DNA of 64,000 bases from Paenibacillus sp. FSL R5-0623. Lineage in GTDB: Bacteria > Bacillota > Bacilli > Paenibacillales > Paenibacillaceae. The position numbers were made by a program, and so were the translations under genes. Each line of letters opens with the position of its first letter. The stretch's first letter is position 1. Of this stretch, positions 35,890 through 45,229 are shown one piece after another. The stretch is taken from NCBI RefSeq assembly GCF_037974265.1, contig NZ_CP150233.1:5580001-5644000 (forward strand), in the 5' to 3' direction. The notes beneath the pieces are model-generated. The model ran no database searches. It was given only the letters and a program-made list of their open reading frames with translations, and had not been told where the DNA came from.

Positions 35890-36882
35890 CTACTGTTTAC
35901 GTCTTGGAACAAATCCCATACGTTCTTTCACTGCATCCAACGTTTGAGCAGCAACTTCTTCTGCACGACGGGCTGACGTATCCAGAACATCCGCCAATTC
36001 GCCAGATTCACGAATCTCATTATATCGTTGTTGTAGCGGTTCAATCACAGATACAACCACTTCAGCCAGTTCCTTTTTGAACGGACCGTACATCTTGCCT
36101 TCATAACGCTCAGCCACTTCTTTAAGCGTCATACCTGCACATTCAGCGTAGATGCTCATCAGATTGCTGACTTCCGGTTTGTTTGCCGGATCATATACGA
36201 CTTCACGTCCCGAATCTGTAGTGGCACGACTGATTTTTTTGCGAATCACATCCGGCGGATCCAGCAGGGCAATATAGCTGCCAGCATTAGGGTTACTTTT
36301 GCTCATCTTTGAAGAGGCATCATCAAGTGACATGACCCGAGCACCCACCTGCGGAATATACGGATCTGGAATGGTGAAGTACTCTCCATAACGGTGATTA
36401 AAACGTCCTGCCAGATCACGTGTCAGTTCCAGATGCTGCTTCTGGTCCTCACCTACTGGCACAAGGTCAGCATTGTATAACAAAATATCAGCCGCCATTA
36501 ATGATGGATACACGAACAGTCCCGCACCAACGGAATCTTTACCGGATGATTTATCCTTAAACTGAGTCATCCGTTCAAGCTCACCCATGGAGGTCAGCGT
36601 TGTCATCAACCAGCCCAATTCCGCGTGTTGCGGTACATGGGATTGCAGAAATACGTTAGATTTCGAAGGATCAATACCTGCTGCAATAAACAGTGCAGCT
36701 ACTGCTTCCGACTGTTCACGCAATGCTGCTGGCTCCTGGGCCACGGTGATGGCATGAAGATCAACTACCATGAAATGACATTGATAGTCATGCTGGAGTT
36801 TTACAAAATTTTTGATTGCACCAATGTAGTTGCCCAATGTGAGCTTACCGCTTGGCTGAATACCTGAAAGTACTGTTTTCAT
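35890..36882 (-). CDS. trpS: Tryptophanyl-tRNA synthetase
   Basis: 330 residues, class I synthetase. The N-terminal GIQPSGKLTLGNYIG is the HIGH-equivalent and KMSKS (SSKMSKSNPN) is present. It charges tRNA-Trp in the cytoplasm. The ATG at 36882 is about 11 bases from GGAGG; the longer frame to 36957 runs into the T-box terminator and is excluded. Controlled by the T-box upstream. Confidence 0.97.
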   Translation of the reverse strand: MKTVLSGIQPSGKLTLGNYIGAIKNFVKLQHDYQCHFMVVDLHAITVAQEPAALREQSEAVAALFIAAGIDPSKSNVFLQSHVPQHAELGWLMTTLTSMGELERMTQFKDKSSGKDSVGAGLFVYPSLMAADILLYNADLVPVGEDQKQHLELTRDLAGRFNHRYGEYFTIPDPYIPQVGARVMSLDDASSKMSKSNPNAGSYIALLDPPDVIRKKISRATTDSGREVVYDPANKPEVSNLMSIYAECAGMTLKEVAERYEGKMYGPFKKELAEVVVSVIEPLQQRYNEIRESGELADVLDTSARRAEEVAAQTLDAVKERMGFVPRRKQ

Positions 36883-36935
36883 TACCCATAACGCCTCCCT
36901 GATTATATATATACTCCTGCCATTCTCTGCGAACG

Positions 36936-37250
36936 CAAAAAGGCCCCACATCCGCAAGGGACGTGAGACCGTGGTGCCACCCTTATTCGCTTTTCTTCGA
37001 TTGCTGCTGACTCTGAATCAAGTCAAGCCGAAGAAATGCCTTCATTGTTCCGTAACGTGGATTATACGGCAGACTCTAGTGGGGCAAGCCCATCTCTGGC
37101 TTAACCTGTTCAAACCTACACTCAAGGGTCCATTCGGTAAAGAGCTCACACCGGTTCACATCAACCACCGGCTTTCTGAAGAGGATTCTCTTGCCCTACT
37201 TATCCCTGTCATCGATTTCAAGTCATTCAATTCTAATAAATGCTTTCAGA
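36936..37250 (-). ncRNA. T-box riboswitch (tRNA-Trp) of trpS
   Basis: Minus strand: the T-box sequence GGGTGGCACCACGG (36970-36983) precedes a terminator, GGTCTCACGTCCC/GGATGTGGGGCC plus TTTTT (36936-36970). Upstream lies a stem I of usual length with GATAAGTAGG near its start and a specifier TGG (37130-37132) in a CCGAATGGACC setting, which is the tryptophan codon. Uncharged tRNA-Trp stabilises the antiterminator and turns trpS on. Confidence 0.95.
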
Positions 37251-37255
37251 GTTCC

Positions 37256-37284
37256 ATCTTAATGCGCACAGGCGCGAATGTCAA
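37256..37284 (-). promoter_or_regulatory. Promoter of the trpS T-box transcript
   Basis: Minus strand TTGACA (37279-37284), 17 bases, TAAGAT (37256-37261); it would start RNA a few bases before stem I. Confidence 0.75.
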
Positions 37285-37466
37285 AATGAGTTGAACTTTT
37301 TTACCCGAGACATCAAAATCTGTTATGATGGAATTGCTTATCCTGTTGCCTGCTTCACACGAAATAGCGCAGGAAATAGCTGGCATGTACACAACGACAC
37401 GCCTGCAGCAGTAGCTTCATCACGACTGCTTGCAGACAGATTTCAAGTGGGAAAAGGAGCATCGAT

Positions 37467-38441
37467 ATGAAACAAGTGACCAAAGGCCAATGGAATGGTT
37501 ACGACACGTATATCCTACATAGCCGTGAATTGGAAATCACCCTGCTGCCGCGTCTTGGAAATAATATTATTTCTATTCGCGATTTAGTGCAGGACAGAGA
37601 TGTCGTCCGCCGTCCGGATGAAGACGATCTTGCCTTTTATCTGCAGAAGCCGTACCATTTTGGCGTTCCTCTCCTGATTCCACCAGGGCGCATTCATCGT
37701 GGACAATTCGAATATGAAGGCGTTCGTTACCAATTTGATCAGAACACGGCGAATGACAACCATATTCACGGTCTCCACCGTACCCAATCCTGGTGTGTCA
37801 GTGACATTGAGGAAGATGAAGACGGCTGTGCAATTACGACTGAATTACTGACCGAAAATGAAGAGCATTGGATGGCCCAATTCCCGATTCCCCTGAAACT
37901 TGAGATGACGTTCAGTCTGCAAAACGCTGTATTTAGCCAGCGTCTGCGAGTCACCAATCTGAGCTCAACACCTGCTCCTTTTGGGATGGGATATCATACA
38001 TGGTTTTTGTTAGACGGCAAACCTGCCGACTGGACACTGCAACTGCCTGTTTCCGGAATATACGGACAGAATGAAGAACAACTACCGACAGGTGAACTGG
38101 AACCCCTGGGTGAATGGTCTGCTCTGAACGAAGGCATCAATTTGCAGGGACGTAACTGGGATACCCTGTTGAAAGCTACCGAAGGTGAACCGGCTACGGC
38201 TTACTTACGCAGGCAAGATGGATATACATTGAAATATTCAGCAGATGAAGCATTTTTCAAACATTGGGTTCTCTTTACCAAAGGTGAATCCGATCAGTTC
38301 CTGTGCATTGAACCGTACACTTGGCTCCCGGATGCACCTAATTTGGCTTTATCGGATGAACAAACCGGGTTGATTCGCTTGGAACCGGAACAGCCTGTTG
38401 AGTTATTTACACGTATTGAGGTTATACCTCCGACAGACTAA
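37467..38441 (+). CDS. Aldose 1-epimerase (GalM-like)
   Basis: 324 residues of the galactose-mutarotase-like beta-sandwich family. The conserved HIHGLHR motif (active-site His) and FGMGYHTWF (second His) are visible, and a late CIEPYTWLPDAPN carries the general-base Glu. It interconverts alpha and beta forms of a hexose or related sugar; the exact sugar is unknown. ATG 37467 has AAGGAG eight bases upstream. Confidence 0.9.
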   Translation: MKQVTKGQWNGYDTYILHSRELEITLLPRLGNNIISIRDLVQDRDVVRRPDEDDLAFYLQKPYHFGVPLLIPPGRIHRGQFEYEGVRYQFDQNTANDNHIHGLHRTQSWCVSDIEEDEDGCAITTELLTENEEHWMAQFPIPLKLEMTFSLQNAVFSQRLRVTNLSSTPAPFGMGYHTWFLLDGKPADWTLQLPVSGIYGQNEEQLPTGELEPLGEWSALNEGINLQGRNWDTLLKATEGEPATAYLRRQDGYTLKYSADEAFFKHWVLFTKGESDQFLCIEPYTWLPDAPNLALSDEQTGLIRLEPEQPVELFTRIEVIPPTD

Positions 38442-38507
38442 GCGAGCTGATCATCCTCTACTTTGCTTTTACGCATATCACCCTATATTTTGATATCCAA
38501 ATACAAC

Positions 38508-38537
38508 TTGTCGACCCGCATTGGGTCGGCTTTTTTA
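38508..38537 (+). terminator. Terminator of the aldose epimerase gene
   Basis: CGACCC/GGGTCG stem with loop GCATT, followed by GCTTTTTT. Confidence 0.88.
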
Positions 38538-38646
38538 TGTGTCCTGTGCACTGATATTTATCCATATTTTCCCTTACACCATATCATGTATATTTCCTTA
38601 TTCTCTAACCATACTAACATCACCAACCCATAAGGAGGTGACACAT

Positions 38647-38880
38647 ATGTACGGAAATCAAAACCAAGGTAGCGGTAGCCGCTCCAACAACCTGGTCGTT
38701 CCCCAAGCAACAGCAGCATTGCAACAATTGAAAATTGAAGCTGCTCAAGAGCTGGGTGTAACGATTCCACAAGATGGTTACTACGGTAACTATACTTCCC
38801 GTGAGACAGGTTCTCTGGGTGGATACATCACTAAACGTCTGGTACAAATCGCTGAGCAGCAATTATCGGGTCGTTCGTAA
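38647..38880 (+). CDS. Small acid-soluble spore protein, alpha/beta type (2)
   Basis: 77 residues with KIEAAQELGV and ETGSLGGYITKRLV signatures. It differs from the product of 35222-35443 mainly in the extra N-terminal MYGNQNQGSG and the last few residues. AAGGAGGTG lies six to seven bases before the ATG; a longer frame reaching 38521 has no support. Binds and protects spore DNA. Confidence 0.96.
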   Translation: MYGNQNQGSGSRSNNLVVPQATAALQQLKIEAAQELGVTIPQDGYYGNYTSRETGSLGGYITKRLVQIAEQQLSGRS

Positions 38881-38914
38881 GCTCGTAATTAATGCTTAAG
38901 TAGCGTTAAAAAAC

Positions 38915-38946
38915 AAAAGCGGCCTTCTTCGGAAGTGCCGCTTTCT
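38915..38946. terminator. Terminator after the second SASP gene
   Basis: AAGCGGC-TTC pairs with GAA-GCCGCTT; usable from both sides. Confidence 0.85.
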
Positions 38947-38959
38947 CTTGTGTAACTAA

Positions 38960-39370
38960 TTATGAGGTCGACTCCACATCTGAATCCTTGTATGTATTGG
39001 TTCTAGGGTAACGAATCATCAAGCTTGCCATATTGTAATTAGACTCCATCGTTGCATCTACCAAAATCATACCTTGTCTTACTGTGAAATCGTACGATAT
39101 TTCGCCATGTGTCCAATTGCGTTTGAATTTCAACGTCTCCAATGCCATTGCCCGGAAAGAAGTTCTCTGGGTTTCGTTTAGCCCCCCTTCCTCCACATCC
39201 ATCTGCCCATCTCGTCCAGCTATCGGATTATGTCGAATACCGAATTTCCCAATTACGTTGTTTCGTATTTGCACAAAAACTACCCCTGAATCTAACCCTG
39301 ATAACTCATGATCAAGTTCTTTGAATACCAGATCCAACTGTCTCGCTAATGAAAGCTCATCAATTTTCAT
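38960..39370 (-). CDS. Hypothetical protein
   Basis: 136 residues, soluble, not recognised. It begins with a helical segment (MKIDELSLARQLDLVFKELD), then a mixed alpha/beta body with FRAMALETLKFKRNWTHGEI and a DATMESNYNMASLMIRYPR end. AGGAGAG lies about seven bases before the ATG. It is monocistronic between two terminators. The gap 39371-39580 shows nothing further. Confidence 0.75.
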   Translation of the reverse strand: MKIDELSLARQLDLVFKELDHELSGLDSGVVFVQIRNNVIGKFGIRHNPIAGRDGQMDVEEGGLNETQRTSFRAMALETLKFKRNWTHGEISYDFTVRQGMILVDATMESNYNMASLMIRYPRTNTYKDSDVESTS

Positions 39371-39580
39371 ATTAACACTCTCCTTATATGCTTATAGTCC
39401 TATATATCAAGGACTTACGACTCATTATATGACATCATATGTGCTCATTCAACAAAGAACGGCAAAGTTGGGTATTTCTAACTATGATTTGCACAATTAA
39501 TTGCCATTCCACTTCCTTAAACTGAGCTTTTTCACTTAATTACGACAAAATCTTCAAGAATCGAAAATGAGGATTCTGTA

Positions 39581-39629
39581 CAAAAAAGGCTGGAATCCAG
39601 TGTCTGTTAACACGGGATTCCAGCCTTTT
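39581..39629. terminator. Bidirectional terminator downstream of pepF
   Basis: AAAAGGCTGGAATCC pairs perfectly with GGATTCCAGCCTTTT around a loop of about 16 bases; on the minus strand TTTTTTG follows. Confidence 0.92.
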
Positions 39630-39643
39630 CATATCTGTTCAAC

Positions 39644-41443
39644 CTATTTTTCGGTTGCTGTCATCTGTAGAAACTGCTCAATATCGGCAATAACCAAGTC
39701 CGCAGCATTTTGCCAGAATTCCGGTTGTGTCAGGTCGGTACCCAGATGTTTCTGAGCAAGTTCTTCGACCGTCATACGCCCTGTATCCCGCAACAAATCA
39801 TCATATTTATCTGCAAATGCCGTACCTTCCTGCTGCGCTCTTGCATAGATTCCCGCACTGAACATATAACCAAACGTGTATGGAAAATTATAGAACGGTA
39901 CACCAGTTAGATAGAAGTGCAGTTTGGATGCCCAGAAATGAGGGTGATCTGATGCAAGTGCACCGCAGAACGCTTCCTGCTGCGCCTCCACCATTAATTT
40001 GGATAATTCATCCGCGTTGACCAAGCCTTTTTTGCGTTGTTCATAGAAACGATTCTCAAACAGGAACCGGGCATGGATGTTCATAAAGAAAGCCACACTT
40101 CGCTGTATCTTGTCTTCCACCAAAGCCAGCTTCTCTTGCTCATCTGTTGCCGCCTGCACCAGGGCATCTGCAACAATCAGTTCAGCAAACGTGGAAGCTG
40201 TCTCAGCCACATTCATCGCATAACGTTGATTCAATGCAGGCAACTCTTCCATAATGTGTTGATGATATCCATGACCAAGTTCATGCGCAAGGGTCGACAC
40301 ATTAGACGGTGTCCCGGAGAAGGTCATGAAAATTCGAGTTGCTTTGCTAAGTGGCAAAGACGTACAGAATCCACCTGGACGTTTGCCAGGACGGTCTTCT
40401 GCTTCGATCCAGCGTTTCTCAAAAGCCATCTCTGCAAACGAGGAAAGTTTAGGACTGAACTTGGCAAACTGCTCAACAATATTGATGGCTGCCTCATCGT
40501 AAGTGATTTTGCCACTTGATTTACCTACAGGTGCATCTACGTCGCTCCAGCTGAGCTTGTCTACCCCCAGCAGTTCTGCCTTCCGCTCCAGATATTGAAC
40601 AAGTGCAGGTTTGGCACCGTTAATCACATCCCACATCGTATCCAGTGTCTGACGTGACATCCGGTTGATGGCCAGAGGTTCTTTGAGGATATCATCCCAG
40701 CCACGTTTCTCATATAACTTCAGACGGAATCCCGCGAGGTGATTCAGCGTGTCAGCGCAGAAATCTTCGACATCGGTCCAAGCCTGCTCCCAGTTTGCGA
40801 ATACCGTCTCCCGTACATTCCGATCACTATCGCTCAGCTTGTTGGCAGCCTGTCCTGCGGAGAGCATCACCGTTTCCCCATCTTGCTCAAATGGAATGTT
40901 CACCTTGCTGACAATCGTGTTGTAGAATTTGCCCCAACCATGGTAACCATCTACACCCAGATCCAGAGCAAGACCTTCCAGTTCAGGCGACAGCTTCTCA
41001 CGAGCCAGCGTGCGACTCTCGTTTAATACAAATGCCAGCGGCTGAATATCTTCCCGAGCAATCCAAGCGTCCCACACCGAATCCGATGTCTGACTGAGTG
41101 TATTATCGAACTTTGATTTGCTGCCGTTCAGCATTGCTGCAATAGAACTGATGGCGCCCTGAAGCTGCTTTGCCTTTTTGTCCTTTTGGTTTTGCGATGA
41201 GAGACAACCTACAAACGCAGAACCTTCCGATATGCGGATATAACAGCTTTGCAGCAGTTCCAAAATCGGATCAAATGCAGCCGTCTCTTCTAATGAAGTC
41301 GGTGCAGGTGTTTCGTTCAACAGATGTTGCAGTTTACGTACATCCTCTTCCAGTGCAATCAGATACGCAGCGAATGTCTCGGAGGAAGAACCTCCACTAA
41401 AAATGGACTCCAGATCCCATACGGGGTGTAATGGCGTTTTCAT
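39644..41443 (-). CDS. pepF: Oligoendopeptidase F, M3 family
   Basis: 599 residues. The zinc site is HELGH (His387, Glu388, His391) in LAHELGHGYHQH, with the third ligand Glu in NVAETASTFAE about 25 residues on. The N-terminal part matches the PepF/M3B helical domain. It cuts short peptides in the cytoplasm. ATG 41443 is nine bases from GAGGTG. No signal peptide. Confidence 0.95.
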   Translation of the reverse strand: MKTPLHPVWDLESIFSGGSSSETFAAYLIALEEDVRKLQHLLNETPAPTSLEETAAFDPILELLQSCYIRISEGSAFVGCLSSQNQKDKKAKQLQGAISSIAAMLNGSKSKFDNTLSQTSDSVWDAWIAREDIQPLAFVLNESRTLAREKLSPELEGLALDLGVDGYHGWGKFYNTIVSKVNIPFEQDGETVMLSAGQAANKLSDSDRNVRETVFANWEQAWTDVEDFCADTLNHLAGFRLKLYEKRGWDDILKEPLAINRMSRQTLDTMWDVINGAKPALVQYLERKAELLGVDKLSWSDVDAPVGKSSGKITYDEAAINIVEQFAKFSPKLSSFAEMAFEKRWIEAEDRPGKRPGGFCTSLPLSKATRIFMTFSGTPSNVSTLAHELGHGYHQHIMEELPALNQRYAMNVAETASTFAELIVADALVQAATDEQEKLALVEDKIQRSVAFFMNIHARFLFENRFYEQRKKGLVNADELSKLMVEAQQEAFCGALASDHPHFWASKLHFYLTGVPFYNFPYTFGYMFSAGIYARAQQEGTAFADKYDDLLRDTGRMTVEELAQKHLGTDLTQPEFWQNAADLVIADIEQFLQMTATEK

Positions 41444-41539
41444 TTAATAAGGCACCTCTCTCTATAAATTGGATGGTTAGGATTGAATTAAAAACTGGTT
41501 TTATGCGTGTCATATCTCTATACTAGAGAAATAGCTACA

Positions 41540-41722
41540 GAGGTTGTTCAAAAAGTCCACTTTTGATTACGAATCATGCCTAACGGCATTATCAGCATCG
41601 AATATGAAATTCAGCCGAAATGTCCGTTGCTCACGTAGTTTGCCTACGCTCCGCTACTCCATTTCTAGCTTCATTCCATCTTCTCGGTACTGAAAACCAG
41701 TCTTTTTGAACATGTATTTATA
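41540..41722 (+). repeat. Family A dispersed repeat, copy 2
   Basis: Matches 4401-4583 reversed. Starts GGTTGTTCAAAAAG (41543) and ends CTTTTTGAACATG, giving terminal inverted repeats of 11 perfect bases. Shared inner blocks include TTTTGATTACGAA, CAGCCGAAATGTCCGTTGCT and CTCCGCTACTCCATTTCTA. It ends 22 bases before the yycC start codon, the same distance as copy 1 from its gene. Confidence 0.85.
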
Positions 41723-41744
41723 GCAACCTTCAGGAGGTAAACGT

Positions 41745-41915
41745 ATGAAACCTTTACAAGTATCGGCTGATACAGCCGTCAAATTAGCAGAATCCCTGGG
41801 CGTACCTTTGGAGCACCTGATGCACATGCCCCAACATATCCTGATGCAGAAGATTGCGGAACTCGCCAAACAAGAAGCCTCCAAACCTTCCGCACCAGAA
41901 GGCGAACAAGAATGA
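41745..41915 (+). CDS. yycC: YycC family small protein
   Basis: 56 residues. The first 40 match YycC (MKPLQVSADTAVKL, VPLEHLMHMPQHIL), a short helical protein of unknown role kept in Bacillus and Paenibacillus; the tail is acidic and Pro-rich. CAGGAGG lies seven to eight bases before the ATG. The stop TGA overlaps the next start (ATGA), so the two genes are translationally coupled. Confidence 0.88.
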   Translation: MKPLQVSADTAVKLAESLGVPLEHLMHMPQHILMQKIAELAKQEASKPSAPEGEQE

Positions 41916-42145
41916 TTCCGTTTGAGAACAGCTGGCCTTACGATATTGTGATGGGAGACATCTATGTACAGCAATGTCCCTATTGTCATGCAAGCAATGT
42001 GCTGCTCCCCCTCAAACCAAAAGAGCTTGTGCTCATTCGCGAAGGCAAAAAGAAATTACTGGTCTTTCCCTGCTGTAATACAAGCATGACCGTGATCGAC
42101 AACGACAGTGACTACTTGTTATCCAGCCGTCCTGTCCGTAACTAA
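41912..42145 (+). CDS. Small putative zinc-ribbon protein
   Basis: 77 residues. Cys22-x-x-Cys25 (QCPYCHASN) and a later Cys-Cys pair (FPCCNTS) could bind zinc. Family not recognised. It overlaps yycC by four bases, which implies co-expression. Confidence 0.8.
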   Translation: MIPFENSWPYDIVMGDIYVQQCPYCHASNVLLPLKPKELVLIREGKKKLLVFPCCNTSMTVIDNDSDYLLSSRPVRN

Positions 42146-42156
42146 TGCTAGATCAA

Positions 42157-42187
42157 CCTAGAGGGGGCTGCGCTTTGCAGCCTCTTT
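42157..42187 (+). terminator. Terminator of the yycC unit
   Basis: GAGG-GGCTGC pairs with GCAGCCTC around GCTTT, then TTTGTC. It overlaps the 3' end of the convergent DUF2225 gene. Confidence 0.65.
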
Positions 42188-42889
42188 GTCTGTTTCAAGC
42201 ATCTCTTCAGGGAGTTCCAACTTACTTGAAATCATCTGCTCACGCAGAACAGCCCACTGTTCCCTTGATGCACGAATCATGGCCGCATCTGTGATCCGCT
42301 TGTCATGAATGACCTTGCTGAACCATTGCACTGCTTCATTAAACCGCCCTACCCTGCGGTTCAATTCCCCGAGCAAATACAACAGTTTGGCTTCATTGCC
42401 ACCCGTTCCTTCACGTTCGAACACCTTCACATAGGCTTCAAGGCTAAATTCAAGAAAACGATGTTCCTGTGCATGGTCCTCCATATAACGATACAACCAA
42501 GCGATATGATGCAACAGACCAGCGACGACACGATCTTTCTCCTGGATAACCTGTGCACACAGCAAGGCAAGCTTGTACGTAGCCAGCGCCTGTTCCAGTG
42601 TTCGTGCTCCACTATAATCACGTTTAACCCAGCGGTTACCGATCTGTTCCTTAAAAGCCTTGCGCTGAGCATCATTTAAATGCTCCGTTGCGTTCTCCGT
42701 CGTGGCAAACCCGCACTGCGGACAGATGCGAACCACATAAAAATCTGGATTCTCCAGCTTGTAGTACGCACAAAAATCTGAATCCGTCCGGTATGGCCTT
42801 TTTAAACTCGGTCTTACCCGTGAGGTCTCATACTCGGTTTCGCAATAATGGCAGGTCACTTTCACCTTATACAGCGGCTCTAATTCCAA
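42158..42889 (-). CDS. DUF2225 family protein
   Basis: 243 residues. Two zinc-binding-like pairs, Cys13/Cys16 (TCHYC) and Cys56/Cys59 (ICPQCG), are followed by a TPR-like helical region (LLYLLGELNRRVGRFNEAVQWFSKVI). This is the DUF2225 pattern; function unknown, probably a protein-interaction scaffold. TTG start at 42889 with GAGGG about ten bases upstream; the start is less sure than the gene. Confidence 0.87.
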   Translation of the reverse strand: MELEPLYKVKVTCHYCETEYETSRVRPSLKRPYRTDSDFCAYYKLENPDFYVVRICPQCGFATTENATEHLNDAQRKAFKEQIGNRWVKRDYSGARTLEQALATYKLALLCAQVIQEKDRVVAGLLHHIAWLYRYMEDHAQEHRFLEFSLEAYVKVFEREGTGGNEAKLLYLLGELNRRVGRFNEAVQWFSKVIHDKRITDAAMIRASREQWAVLREQMISSKLELPEEMLETDKEAAKRSPL

Positions 42890-42932
42890 TCTTTTCCATC
42901 CCTCTCCCGTACGCTTGTAATCATATTCTGAA

Positions 42933-43310
42933 CTACGGTGTATTTACAAAATGATGTGCAGGCCCGGATAAACGCTGCAGGATAAACGAATGCAAGGGCT
43001 CCTCCACACCAATCTGTGTTAAGGCTTGATCCATACATGCAAGCCAAGCCTCAGCCCGTTCAACCGTCACTTCAAAATGCATATGACGAGCACGCATCAT
43101 CGGATGTCCAAACGCCTCGGAAAACAGCCCTGGGCCTCCAAAAAACTGAGACAAAAACATATACTGCTTGTCGATGACCGGCTGAATATCTTCCGGGAAA
43201 AGCGGAGCCAGCTGCTCATTCTGCTGAACGATTGGGTAAAAGGCCTCGACCAGTGCGCGAACACCTTTCTCACCGCCAAGATTGTCATAAATACTCAAAC
43301 TGGGATTCAT
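42933..43310 (-). CDS. Truncated hemoglobin (YjbI-like, group II)
   Basis: 125 residues with the GG motif after helix A (YDNLGGEKGV), the FGGPGLFSEAFGHP loop and proximal His in MRARHMHFEV, as in group II (trHbO) globins. It binds heme and may scavenge oxygen, NO or peroxide. The ATG at 43310 has AAAGGGG about 11 bases upstream; the 30-residue longer frame is not supported. Confidence 0.93.
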   Translation of the reverse strand: MNPSLSIYDNLGGEKGVRALVEAFYPIVQQNEQLAPLFPEDIQPVIDKQYMFLSQFFGGPGLFSEAFGHPMMRARHMHFEVTVERAEAWLACMDQALTQIGVEEPLHSFILQRLSGPAHHFVNTP

Positions 43311-43512
43311 TCGTCTGATTCCCCTTTCTGATGTCGAATTTTGCCATATATTACACGTTCCATGAACATTGTGAAAACAGTAACAATAACCAGGCTCCAA
43401 AAGCCTTTATCTCCATTCTATCAAAAAAAACCAAAAAGTCCTATATAACATGAATTCATCAGGACATGTAACCTGCCATCTGTATATAGGACCTTATTCA
43501 AAACATAACACA

Positions 43513-43543
43513 AAAAAAGCGCCAACCGCTTGGGTTGGCGCAC
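43513..43543 (-). terminator. Terminator of the 31-residue peptide gene
   Basis: Minus strand GCGCCAACC/GGTTGGCGC stem, loop CAAGC, then seven T. It starts 12 bases after the small gene's stop. Confidence 0.93.
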
Positions 43544-43554
43544 TAGATATTTCA

Positions 43555-43650
43555 TTAATAACTCCGCCAGTCCTCTTCCTCAGAGCGTACCAGCGAGGCA
43601 CGTATCACATATACAAAAGCACAGACCAGGATTCCGGTGACAAGACTCAT
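43555..43650 (-). CDS. Hidden small membrane protein, 31 residues
   Basis: MSLVTGILVCAFVYVIRASL forms one membrane helix; the rest is the charged tail VRSEEEDWRSY. GGAG lies eight bases before the ATG and a strong terminator follows the stop at once. No family recognised. The size and form fit single-helix regulatory or sporulation-related small proteins; the function is unknown. The upstream intergenic region it shares with ylbJ has a cre-like site. Confidence 0.65.
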   Translation of the reverse strand: MSLVTGILVCAFVYVIRASLVRSEEEDWRSY

Positions 43651-43753
43651 GATCATCACTCCATCCGAATTGAATTCCACCTTGGAGACAATTAGGTGAC
43701 GTTCAGGCGTTTTTCTCATTTTAGCACACATCACTCAAAAACACAGCCACTTT

Positions 43754-43776
43754 TGCAAGCGCTTTCTACGTATAAT
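43754..43776. promoter_or_regulatory. cre-like palindrome and -10 box between the small gene and ylbJ
   Basis: TGCAAGCGCTTTCT (43754-43767) matches the CcpA cre consensus at nearly every position. TATAAT (43771-43776) follows directly on the plus strand and may be the ylbJ -10 box. Confidence 0.5.
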
Positions 43777-43871
43777 TTTGTACTGTTTGTCCACTTTTTC
43801 TCATATATTGATGGCAATAACATCACAGACTTCCGCACACCGACCATTCCAAAAATAAAGGAGAAGAATTC

Positions 43872-45125
43872 ATGGCTGCTTCACAACGACTCACCCATGT
43901 CCTGGTCACACTCGCTCTCCTGATCCTTTGCGTGTTAATGGTCTTGTATCCAGCGGAAACCTGGCATGCAGGTGTACGCGGACTGTCCATCTGGTGGGAC
44001 GTATTGTTTCCCTCCCTTTTTCCTTTTTTGGTGCTGTCCGAGCTGCTGCTCGGCTTTGGCATTGTTCATTTTCTAGGTACCTTGCTGAATCCACTGATGC
44101 GTCCATTGTTTCGTGTTCCCGGAAGCGGTGGTTTTGTATTTGCCGTGAGCTGTGCATCCGGTTATCCTACAGGGGCGAAACTGACCGCTCAGTTATGGGA
44201 ACAAAAGCTGGTTACCCGGGAAGAAGGAGAACGGCTCGTTGCCTTCACTACATCATCCGATCCGATCTTCATGATTGGAGCGGTATCGGTTGGGTTCTTC
44301 CATAATGTCGCCATTGCTCCAGTATTGGTTGCGAGCCATTACGCTGCAGCTATTCTGGTGGGTATGCTCATGCGTTTTCACGGGGGTACAGCAAAAGGCT
44401 CACAGCCAAACATCTCTTCTGCATCTCCATCGGAGGAGATACCTAGAAACAGACTGGTCCGGGCCATCTATGCAATGCATGAAGCAAGAAAGGCTGACGG
44501 ACGGGCATTCGGTGAACTGCTGCGCCAGGCAGTCTCCTCATCCCTTCGCCTTATTATTATCGTAGGAGGGCTGGTTGTATTCTTCTCGGTCATGATGGAG
44601 CTACTTGTCCAGACCGGTTGGCTTGGCGGATTATACGGGATAACCGAGCAGTTGTTACGACATAGCGGACTGCCTCCATCCTTATCTCCTAGCTTGGTCG
44701 GTGGGCTGTTTGAAGTAACGCTGGGGAACAAAGAGGCCGGGAGTGCCGGGGCATCCATCCCACTCGTCTATAAAGTGGCAGCAGCAGCCTTTGTTCTCTC
44801 CTGGGGCGGATTATCTGTCCATGCACAGATTATGAGTGTTCTTAGCAACACACCCATGAGATACGGTCCTTTCCTATTTGCCAGAGCAATTCATGCGCTA
44901 ATCGCACCTGTGCTGGTCCTGCTATTGTGGACACCCATGATGGGGCGTTCCTCTTCACCCGTTCTCATGGAGCCCGGTTTCATCCCATCGTTATCAACGT
45001 ATACACCCGATTGGGGACTGATTTTCTTGTCCGGAATGATTGTTTTTGTAAGCCTCATCGTATTGTTGTTATTCCTTGCGATATTAAGTTCCATTCTCAA
45101 GCCTAGACGACATGCCAAAAAATAA
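43872..45125 (+). CDS. ylbJ: Sporulation integral membrane protein YlbJ
   Basis: 417 residues with about eight helices and the two-half nucleoside-transporter-like gate plan of YlbJ (SLFPFLVLSELLLGFG, SCASGYPTGAKL). It is needed for normal spore cortex formation in Bacillus, in the mother cell. AAAGGAG lies eight bases before the ATG. Monocistronic, between the cre-like region and the NAD kinase gene. Confidence 0.92.
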   Translation: MAASQRLTHVLVTLALLILCVLMVLYPAETWHAGVRGLSIWWDVLFPSLFPFLVLSELLLGFGIVHFLGTLLNPLMRPLFRVPGSGGFVFAVSCASGYPTGAKLTAQLWEQKLVTREEGERLVAFTTSSDPIFMIGAVSVGFFHNVAIAPVLVASHYAAAILVGMLMRFHGGTAKGSQPNISSASPSEEIPRNRLVRAIYAMHEARKADGRAFGELLRQAVSSSLRLIIIVGGLVVFFSVMMELLVQTGWLGGLYGITEQLLRHSGLPPSLSPSLVGGLFEVTLGNKEAGSAGASIPLVYKVAAAAFVLSWGGLSVHAQIMSVLSNTPMRYGPFLFARAIHALIAPVLVLLLWTPMMGRSSSPVLMEPGFIPSLSTYTPDWGLIFLSGMIVFVSLIVLLLFLAILSSILKPRRHAKK

Positions 45126-45229
45126 GTGAACGATTCATCTATATTTAACTGAATATGCGCCCAAACGTTGTGTTCTTCCGCGGAATTGATTATCATCGGT
45201 AGTATAATGACCACAAAGGAGCTTTCATC

